This document shows, one piece after another, positions 10,400 to 18,900 of a stretch of 22,500 bases of DNA. The notes beneath the pieces were generated by a model. That model searched no databases and was not told where the DNA came from. It was given only the letters and a program-made list of their open reading frames with translations. The first letter of the stretch is position 1; each line of letters opens with the position of its first letter. Position numbers and translations under genes: made by a program. Location: assembly GCA_001586965.3 (NCBI GenBank), contig LUCW03000154.1, positions 2,501 through 25,000 of the forward strand, in the 5' to 3' direction. The stretch is from Sphaeroforma sirkka. Taxonomy: Eukaryota > Opisthokonta > Ichthyosporea > Ichthyophonida.

Positions 10400-13019
10400 G
10401 TACGTATCTGAGTAACCTTTTGTCTACTACTATATGCATCTGCATATGCTCATAAGATCGCGATTGCTGTTTTCACTCAGACGTATTAGACGCTGAAATT
10501 GCTTGTGGGCGCATTAGTAATATTTGGATCGTCGTGTTCGTCATTTTCGTCATGTATCCAATTCACTCTATATATGAGCTTATTGATGTCACTCGTACCG
10601 TTATATATTTTTATTTGTGTGACTGGAAGACATGCTATTTTTCGTTGTAGCACCAGGCTTATCTACTGGTTATTATTGTGTGGTCGTTGTGACGATGCAC
10701 TCTTCTGTTTCATGAGCTTCATGATTAAAATAATGGTGTTCTAGTGTAAGAGCTCTGCAAGGTTAAAATGTTTCGGGAGAGTGCATATTATAGTTTGTTT
10801 CGTAGTAGCTTATGCTGGTGACTGATGTGATGTATTGCTGCGTGCAGTTTTGTGAAGGAGGGCTTGTTTGTTACTTTGTAAAAATAAAGCTTGTGTTTTC
10901 TTTTGTATATATTGTCCATGATCTACGTGCTGTAAATGCAAGTAGATTTGACGCGATCAATTATTGTTTAGCAGGGCTCGCCGTATTCCATCGTGGCTAA
11001 TATCGTGTCTTGTTTATAGGTTAAGCATTTTACGTTTACCACCAGCCATGTATTAAGTCTTATATTATCTGCTCTCTATAGCTCGTGGTGGTCGTGGAGG
11101 TGCCCGAAACGGTAGCGAGCGTCGCCAAGGTAACGATTACCAGAGTCGTGGAGACGGTGAAGTGCGTGTACGCTCTGAGCCTCGCGAGCCTCGCCAGCCA
11201 CGTGGTGATAAGGGAGGAACATCCAACAACAATAGAGATCGCCACTCTCGTGGACCCAAGGGATCTGGACAGCAGAGAGAAAAGAAGGACGGCCACGGAC
11301 GTCACAACTGGGGTGACTCTGTGGAAGCTCAGGCTGCTGTTGACGGTGTGGTACCCGAAGAGGGCACTGGAGAATCTGTGGAGCCTGAGGCACCCAAGGA
11401 GCCTACTCCTGAGGAACTAGCTGTAAGTTTAAATTCTGTAGGCAGTATTTGGGTTGTTTATTTGGAGGCTTTATGTTTTAAATCAGTGCAAATCGAAAAT
11501 CGAAACGAGACAGCTATGCGAGCTTTGTAGTATGTAGTTTTCTGTAGAATGATGCTAATCTACAATGTGGCTCAGTATGTATAGTATAAGGGGAAATTTG
11601 GAGGATATGCCTCTATATTGCTTCAGATTTTTTATAGGAGAAGCGAATATGCTCGTATTGTACCATTCTGACTGTCTCTGTCTCAGCTGATTAATCACAG
11701 TCGCACACAACAACCTATAGTTTTAACAGTTTGCTCTGTATGACGATTGTGTGTTCGCCTGCAACGACTACGTAGAACAGGTGTTGTATATAGTACACTT
11801 TCTGAGTCTTTTCTCACGGTACGCCTTCACTACGTCTGTATTGATTAGGCCAAGGCCGAGCGCGAGGCAGAGGAGAAGCAGATGACACTTGCTGACTACC
11901 AGAAGCAACAGGCGGAGAAAAAGGTGGCTGCCGAACTTTCCGTTCGACAAGCTGGTGAGGGTGTCGACAACTCGGAGTGGAAGGACACGGTTGTCATGAC
12001 CAAGAATGACGAGGTATTTGCTTGTGTTCGTTATGGTGTACTCTAGTGTTGTATTTTTGAGGTATGAACCGATTTGGGTTCTGAGCACTTATGGGTTTAC
12101 TTTGCTCCCGGAAGAAACTGAGCTGTTTCTTAACTTCATTGCTAAGATCGAGAAACTCCAACTCTCGCTTCATAGCTTACGTTTGAGATCGCTGCACTCA
12201 AACTGGCAGGATTTCTGGAACTTGCGTGGTACTTGCACATTGAGCTGGAAATATAAGCATGTCGTATTGTATATTGCGAGCATGCGTATCGCAACGGATT
12301 ACAAATTAGTTCACATGGCTGAAATAGCTAATCCACGTATGTTGTATGGAAGCTTTGATAATAATTGTACGAATACTCAACCTTGACCACACTTCCTTTT
12401 AATCAGCAGAGCGAAGGTGGTGTTGCCCCCGGATCAAAGAACCGCAAAAAGAAGGGAAACAAGAAGGTCGTTTCTGAGGCTGCCCCCATCGATATCAAGT
12501 ACAACGATGAGCAACAACAAGGAGCACGTGGTGGCTTCGGCGGCCGAGGAGGGTAAGTTTGAGGGAGCTATGTACGGTTCGTAAGAGTGTCGCATCAATG
12601 ATTTGAATCTTATGTTTTGTGACCGGTAGTAACCTTGCTAGGGAGTCTTTTCTATTAGCACAGTAACCTCATGTTATTCTCGTTGGCACGAGTTCGAACA
12701 ATGTGTTCGTGTACGGTTAAATTAATTGGGATTATTTTTACTCGTTGGCGTCGATCCTTATGTTTTACTTCTGTATTAATTAATGTTTGACATCAATCTT
12801 TATGTTTTACTTCTATTGATTTATGTTTCTTTATTTTACTTCTGTATTACTGTATGTTTGCCATCGATCCTCATACTGTACTTCTGTATTAATTTTTGTT
12901 TGCTTTCGGCTTGGCCTCTCAACAGACGTGGAGGACGTGGAGGACAACGAGGTGGACGTGGAGGCCGCAGCAGCAACGCCCCATCTCTTGCTGACGAGAG
13001 TGCTTTCCCATCACTTTAA
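10217..13019 (+). CDS. SERBP1: SERBP1/HABP4/Stm1-like RGG RNA-binding protein (5 exons, frame break in exon 1)
   Basis: Coding exons are 10217-10399, 11082-11422, 11849-12013, 12407-12552 and 12926-13019; all four introns are GT-AG and phases agree from exon 1's 3' end onward. The product would be about 309 residues if one base is missing in exon 1. It starts NIFDMLQDD (residues 7-15), like the NPFDLL start of fungal and plant Stm1/RGGA proteins. RGGRGGARNG opens exon 2, and the family hallmark KKDGHGRHNWGD lies at about 129-140. A helical segment MTLADYQKQQAEKK follows in exon 3, then a C-terminal RGG box and the ending ADESAFPSL. Members of this family bind RNA through RGG motifs and sit in the mRNA channel of idle 80S ribosomes; that role is inferred here. 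ATG 10217 is chosen because it has A at -3 and precedes the conserved N-terminus. SERBP1 and HABP4 cannot be told apart in an early-branching lineage, so the symbol is family-level. Confidence 0.93.
11082..11422 (+). CDS. SERBP1: SERBP1-like exon 2 (RGG box and HGRHNWG core)
   Basis: The acceptor TATAG ends at 11081 and the donor GTAAGT starts at 11423. Two bases complete a split Ser codon, then 113 codons follow. They encode RGGRGGARNG, a long Arg/Gly/Asn-rich stretch, the core HGRHNWGD and an acidic tail PEAPKEPTPEELA. Another frame is also open here and gives a Val/Thr-rich peptide; it is a shadow of the true frame. Confidence 0.93.
11849..12013 (+). CDS. SERBP1: SERBP1-like exon 3 (charged helix)
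   Basis: Acceptor ATTAG ends at 11848; donor GTATTT starts at 12014. The 55 codons are in phase 0 at both ends. The peptide is strongly charged (AKAEREAEEKQMTLADYQKQ, then EKKVAAELSVRQ). It matches the family's TLDEY/TLADY segment that follows the HNWG core, and ends in EWKDTVVMTKNDE. Confidence 0.92.
12407..12552 (+). CDS. SERBP1: SERBP1-like exon 4 (Lys-rich and RGG)
   Basis: The acceptor is a CAGCAG doublet (12404-12409), so the exon may start at 12407 or 12410. Both keep the frame and differ by one Gln. The peptide contains a basic cluster KNRKKKGNKK and the start of the C-terminal RGG box (ARGGFGGRGG). The donor is GTAAGT at 12553, in phase 2. Confidence 0.92.
12750..12903 (+). repeat. 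About 4-unit minisatellite in SERBP1-like intron 4
   Basis: Four diverged units of 35-41 nt share the core TTTACTTCTGTATT followed by ATGTTTG and CATCGATC-like words. Unit starts are near 12752, 12793, 12828 and 12864. The array fills most of the intron's second half and stops just before the polypyrimidine tract of exon 5. Confidence 0.75.
12926..13019 (+). CDS. SERBP1: SERBP1-like exon 5 (C-terminal RGG box, stop)
   Basis: Acceptor CAACAG ends at 12925. The first base completes a Gly codon, then RGGRGGQRGGRGGR and the tail SNAPSLADESAFPSL are read to TAA at 13017-13019. Ending on an acidic patch plus AFPSL is typical of SERBP1/RGGA proteins, so the gene looks complete at this end. Confidence 0.93.
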
Positions 13020-13675
13020 GTCTAAACTTAGTTTGGCACCTACCTCCCATACAATTGAGTGCGATCGGACGGCGGAACGGGTGGCAACGTGCATGCAAAG
13101 GCTCAAGCACACTGTATCTGTGTTTCGGTGTGTGTACGTATGAAATGAGCGGCAGGGTTAACGCGTTGTGGCCTGTTATCACACCGTTTGGCGGGTATGG
13201 GATGGGTGGAAGAGGGGCTGCAGGAATAATCTGTTCTCTGCTCTTGTCACAGGATTCGATCATACCAACCGTCGGCCTGTACATACTTGCTTGTATCTTG
13301 GTTTGCTCTTTACATAGTTTCTTTCGAACACTCACTTCACTGGTACACTAGGCACTCCGTGTTCGTGTCATGTGTATATATGGTCAGTATAACAGCTGAG
13401 CACGAGACACGTGTACACACGTGTGGGATGTTCTTTTTTCTGAGCGCTGCTACTTGTCATACCCAGTCGAACGGGACCATGCCCACACACAATATAGGCT
13501 GTGTTAATTCACGTAAACATGTGAGTACCCGTATAGAGAATTTAATTGGGGATAATAAGTGGGCTTGCTGTAGGGAAGCGTAGACACGATGCTGGGCTTA
13601 TGTCGTTGGTTGGTGGGTCTCACCAATAGCGTATGTTGTATAAATATTAATAAAGGAAGGTATCATTAGGGTCAT
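13020..13675 (+). other. Probable 3' UTR of the SERBP1-like gene
   Basis: Sequence follows the TAA stop to just past an AATAAA at 13649-13654, the first good poly(A) signal downstream. Open frames here (for example 13055-13351 and 13287-13583) show no domain or family signature and are most likely chance. Confidence 0.5.
13649..13654 (+). terminator. Poly(A) signal AATAAA
   Basis: Canonical hexamer about 630 nt after the SERBP1-like stop codon. No clear GU-rich element was located, so use of this site is inferred. Confidence 0.5.
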
Positions 13676-13785
13676 TTACTACAAACATCACTGTTGAAGC
13701 GTTCAAAATATAGATCGTATGTGCTCTACAGTCGTAAAGATTTATTCATTATTTGTACATTTGTGTATTTTACGGGTATATAGTT

Positions 13786-13985
13786 ATCTGACTTGACGCA
13801 CACTCCCCGTTTGGGTTGAATATCTCAATTAAATATTTGAATATACTTATGGGTATCTGAAACAAAGATGGTGCTGTTATCAATCTTACTGCACACCAGA
13901 ATTAGGTATCTCACTCGACGCACAGTGCAGTTGTTGTTTTTGAGTTCCTCAATATATTAATGAAGTATACTTGTGGGCATCTAGT
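13786..13985 (+). repeat. Diverged 122-nt tandem duplication
   Basis: ATCTGACTTGACGCACA (13786) recurs as ATCTCACTCGACGCACA (13908). The shared tail is AT-rich and leads to TATACTT-TGGG-ATCT in both copies. Confidence 0.75.
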
Positions 13986-14215
13986 GTATCATTACTACCT
14001 ATCAAGGAAACAAAGCAACTTCAGCTGCGATCCATCCGTGCCATACATACTCTAAATTGTGTACTATTTTGGTATATAGTTGTTTTCCATTTGTGCCATG
14101 CACCCGGGTGGTGCATTCAGATGATACACACGTAGTCAACATTTCTTTCGTCATTAGGGGTCGATTCATTAAAACCGTGCCATGAGCAAGTGTATCTGAA
14201 AGGGGTTTTGTGACA

Positions 14216-14405
14216 AATCGGACAGCTCTCAGTATTACAAAGCGGTCGCATGCCGGCCTGGGTTTGTCGTTGGGGATCTTTTCACGAATCCGTTCCACGA
14301 ACATTATCTAAAGGCGTTTTGGCGAATCAGATTTCTGTCAATATTACAAGCGGTTATATAATAGACTTCGAAATCGAACAGTTGTATGCCGACCTGTTTT
14401 TCTGA
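14216..14405 (+). repeat. Diverged ~109-nt tandem duplication
   Basis: AATCGGACAGCTCTCAGTAT plus TACAAAGCGG (14216) recurs as AATCAGATTTCTGTCAATAT plus TACAAGCGG (14325). Both are followed by ATGCCG-CCTG. Confidence 0.7.
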
Positions 14406-15065
14406 AATTGATCATCTTCGCCGTATTTGGATTAATGGATGACTGGCTAACCCTGATTGACCTTCAAACTTGTGGAATGTCGCTGCAGTTTTAACGTGTA
14501 GTAGAGTCCAACTGAAATAATAGTGAAGTAGTATAATCGCATGCCGCAATCATTTTCATCTTGATCACCATTGCTTATGTGGTGTAAAAATTGAAGTCCT
14601 CGTCGAAAACCCTAATCCCTGTGTCCGTGCAGATCAACAGCAGCCTTTTGCTTGAGTAGTAGGGTTTTACGTAGTAGGGGTTCATATATAGATATAGTTC
14701 ATAGCCTTCTGAACGAGATGTGCTTATTGAATAGCTTAGATCAACTCCGATATTGAAAACTATGAACTTACGTATTGTCCTACGGGATGAATTGGTCCGG
14801 TACACTAGGTACCGAACAGTCAGAAGACAACGGCACACAAGGTGCCAAAAGGGTGCCAAGGAGAAGGACTACAATTGGGTAATTATACTAGTGAGAGCAG
14901 CTTGACTTACTTTGTGGTGAAAGGACACGGCAGGAGCTGATGCAGTACGGCAAGAATGGGGTTGAAGTTGGAGGACAGCCGGGATGAAGATAAAGGTTGA
15001 CGTGAGGGGAGACCTACTATGGGAAGTGTCAGAGGACACCTGACCAAATGAAGCTGCGGTGGTTG

Positions 15066-15111
15066 GTGAGCCGCATAGTGTCAGTAAGGTGAGCCGCATA
15101 GTGTCAGTAAG
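15066..15111 (+). repeat. Exact 23-nt tandem duplication
   Basis: GTGAGCCGCATAGTGTCAGT plus AAG occurs twice head to tail without a mismatch, so it is a recent duplication. Confidence 0.95.
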
Positions 15112-15579
15112 GCATCAACGATATAGCGATAGTATGGGAGAAGCTACAGTAGAGGTCTGAAAGACCACCACAGGTTGACACTATGCGTGCAAGAGAATGT
15201 TGTGACGATGAAGAGGAGAGAAACAAGTGTCAGAATTAGCCTGCTGAAGGATATATATGAAGGAAACACAATATGAGCATCCAGTTCATATCTTAGCAGT
15301 CACTGATCGGATATCATACTATTATGCTCATACCTTCTAAAAATACGTACACTGGTTTTTAAATAAAGAGATTCGGTCATCTCAAAAATACAGTGACGTC
15401 ACCAAATTTTGAAGCATATTTGGCTTGTCATGTTTTTAGGAGGCTATGTATAGTTAACATACGTACGTCTACATTCGCCTTGTATTTAGTTGCGTACATT
15501 TGCTTATAGTTGCGTGCATCCGCACTGTTGGTGTACTCTCTAGCTATGAGTTTAATGTGGAGAAGCATCACAGTTCGAA

Positions 15580-15942
15580 ATGGGTCAATATATGTCGCGG
15601 ACTAGGCGGACTAGATCATCCCAACTACCACGGAATACAGCGTATAATGCGACACCCTCTACTATGGGTGCCCACACACCCGCAACTACGCACGCACTCA
15701 TCGCCGGAGATACAAGGGCACCACCAGTTACTTTAAAACGTTCGCGTACGAAAGATCCTGGTAGTGAAGATGAAGAAGGAGATAAAGCCCAAATAAAGAA
15801 GAGACGAGTTGAGAACACATATTATCAGGTTTTAGGAGACCTAAAGCACACCTCGGAGTACATGTTCACACAGCTCTTTGAGAATGGCGTGGGTAGTGAT
15901 GTGTGCATAACGACGTTGGGTCACTCGTGGCATCTGCATAAG
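15580..15942 (+). CDS. GMCL1: GMCL1-like exon 1
   Basis: The ATG has G at -3 and G at +4, and the first residues MGQYMSRTRR parallel the MGSLSSRVLR start of human GMCL1. The exon encodes 121 residues: a polar N-terminus, the split basic cluster, and the first BTB strand and helix ending in HSWHLHK. The donor is AAG/GTAGGT at 15943, phase 0. Confidence 0.92.
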
Positions 15943-18900
15943 GTAGGTGTGCACTTGTCTGGGATTATAGTACGTTGTACGTTGAGTATTAGTCTTTAGT
16001 GAAGTAGATGGACTAGGCATATCGACTTATTTGATTGTATGTTATCTTGTACGTTCTGTGCTAGTCCTTAGTGGAGTAAATGTATTGAGGTACATCAACA
16101 AAGGTACAATAGCACTTCGTTCCTGTGATAACTGACAGAATAGTTGTGACTAACTTTCCAGTACTTGGGTCCATCTGAGACCTTATCTGAGGTAGTCAAA
16201 GCATACATCCCAGGAATGACCCTGTTCGTATTATCATTATTCGCACAAGTCATGCGCATGTCACTTCAATCCGCTTATGTATACTCCTATCTACATGCAC
16301 GTGTGCGATGGCTATCTAGTTGATCGGCTTCTCACAGTCTGGAGTGTCCCGATTCGTAAAGACTTCTAGTTCAATCCGAACGGAATATAGGGAATCGAAT
16401 GTATACCTGCGAGTATAGTACTTACAACCCCTCTGCGCTTGTTGTGATTGTCGGATCTCCTCTACATAGGTACTGCTACGCCAATCAAAGTTCTTTGACT
16501 GTATGTTCTCGGGGAGATGGGCGGATGACAGCGACAGTAATGTGACACTCACAATCGACGATCCTAACATTGACGTGGCGGCGTTGTCCACGTGCTTTGC
16601 GTCCATGTATGGTGATAGCATTGTTATTACTGTGGATGGTCTGGTACGTATGTTGAGCCTGCTGTAATATATGTCATATATATTACTGTGGATGGTCTGG
16701 TACGTATGTGGACTCTGCTGTAGTATATGTCATAGATATTCCCCCTGGGCACATTTATGCCTGTGCAAGCTCGCTGTATTGGCTGAAGTCAGTGTGTGTT
16801 TCGCTTGCCGTTACATACTGTTGGGTTGGTTGGTGGTTCTTGGCGTAGGATACCTCTGGCACAGGCGATTCCTAGACCTGGGGTTGGCTTCATACTGTTT
16901 GAGTTTGTATCAGTACCCAAAGGTGTGCAGTAGCCGTATCTTACGCATAGCCTTGTCGTATGTGCAGCCCTTGCTTTGTAGTGATGCCATGTATGTTCAT
17001 TCATAGATTAACGGAGAATAGTATGCTACATGATACATACAGTGGTGTTGCTTTGTAGTGATGTCATGTATGTACCTTCATAGATTGAAGGAGAATATTA
17101 TGCTACATGATAAATATAGCGGTGTTGCTTTGTAGTGATGCCGTGCATGTCCATTCATAGATTAAGGGAGAGTAGTATACTGCATGATACATACAGTAGT
17201 GTTGCTTTGTACTAATGCCATGTATGTCCATTCATTGATTAACGGAGAATAGTATGCTACATGATACATACAGTAGTGTTGTTTTGTACTGATGCGACGT
17301 ATGTCTATTCATAGATTAACGGAGAATAGTTTGCTACATGATACATACAGTGGTGTTGCTTTGTATTGATGTCATGTATGTACCTTCATAGATTGAAGGA
17401 GAATAGTATGCTACATGATAAATACAGTGGTGTTGCTTTGTAGTGATGCCGTGTATGCCCCTTCATAGATCAACGGATAATAGTATGCTACGTGGTAAAT
17501 ACAGTGGTGTTGCTTTGTAGCGATACCATGTATGTCCATTCATAGATTAACGGAGAATAGTATGCTACATGATACATACAGTGGTGTTGCTTTGTAGTGA
17601 TGTCATGTATGTACCTTCATAGATTGAAGGAGAATATTATGCTACATGATAAATACAGTGATATTGCTTTGTAGTGATGACGTGCATGTCCATTCATAGA
17701 TGAACGGAGAATAGTATGCTACATGATACATACAGTAGTGTTGTTTTGTACTGATGCGACGTATGTCTATTCATAGATTAACGGAGAATAGTTTGCTACA
17801 TGATACATACAGTGGTGTTGCTTTGTATTGATGTCATGTATGTACCTTCATAGATTGAAGGAGAATAGTATGCTACATGATAAATACAGTGGTGTTGCTT
17901 TGTAGTGATGCCGTGTATGCCCCTTCATAGATCAACGGATAATAGTATGCTACGTGGTAAATACAGTGGTGTTGCTTTGTAGCGATACCATGTATGTCCA
18001 TTCATAGATTAACGGAGAATAGTATGCTACGTGATAAAAACAGTGGAGCTCTGGCGCAGCGTAACGCTGTCAAGTCAAGCAATGAGATCACATCAACAAG
18101 CTGTGATAAATTCTTCGTCTCTCTTGTATTGTGGGCCAATATAGGATATGTACATCTGGCTTGTATATACTGGGTGTCTTTGACCTATGCATGCTGTCCA
18201 CCTTTGGACCTACATCAACCTCTGGAGACCATTTGTAATGACTTCTCTGGCGTTTGCTAAATTCAGATATCGCTCGTGGCCAGCGCGACACTCCTGCAGC
18301 TCGACAACGTCCTCGACCGTTGCTTAGCAACCGCCAAGGAATCCCTGGACTCCAGCAACGTCCTCACTCTATACGAAGCCGCTCGCATGTACGGCATGAC
18401 AGGCATAGAAACACTCACAGTCGACTACCTCAGCTCAAGAATACTCCTGTACGCAGAAGATACCCACATGCCACCCATCAACTGGCTACTCGGGCTGGAT
18501 GCTGCGCTCATGCAGCGCCTTGTGGCGTCATCGGCGTTGTGGGTGTTCACAGTGGAGCTGGATGTGTACTCGCTATGCTGCATGTGGATGTATGTAGAGT
18601 GTGACATTGCATTGGTCGCATGCATTTGGTGTTGGTTGTGATTACAGTGGTGGAAGTATGTTGAGTGTGTTATTACATTGATTGCATGCATGGGTATTAG
18701 TTGTGGTTAGTGTGGTGGAAGTATGTGGAGTGTGACATTGCATTGGTCGCATGCATGGGTGTTGGTTGTGGTTAGAGTGGTGGATGTATGTTGAGTGTGT
18801 TATTACATTGATTGCATGCATGGGTATTAGTTGTGGTTAGTGTGGTTGAAGTATGTGGAGTGTGACATTGCATTGGTCGCATGCATTTGGTGTTGGTTGT

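Larger units (their letters stand above)
13676..15579. other. Intergenic region between the SERBP1-like and GMCL1-like genes
   Basis: No gene recognised. It contains three tandem duplications (listed separately). A purine-rich stretch at about 14820-15250 has short open frames on both strands without recognisable domains. The promoter and 5' UTR of the GMCL1-like gene must lie near its end, but no TATA box or initiator can be singled out. Two out-of-frame ATGs (15546, 15555) lie shortly upstream of the chosen start. Confidence 0.5.

Noticed and set aside
10400-12406. Intronic C/D snoRNA in the SERBP1-like gene
   Set aside because: Loose RTGATGA-like and CTGA words exist, but none is spaced with a terminal stem or paired boxes.
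13055-13583. 98-codon frames after the SERBP1-like stop
   Set aside because: They lie in the probable 3' UTR before the AATAAA and have no family signature or splice link.
14002-14304. 100-codon minus-strand frame starting MFVERIREKIPN
   Set aside because: It overlaps one copy of a diverged tandem duplication, the other copy does not keep the frame, and no domain is recognisable.
14575-15250. Possible mobile-element remnant in purine-rich DNA
   Set aside because: The open frames lack ATG starts or domains and no terminal repeats were found.
18042-18100. tRNA-like start (GCTCTGGCGCAGCGTAACGC)
   Set aside because: It resembles an internal A box, but no B box or cloverleaf follows.
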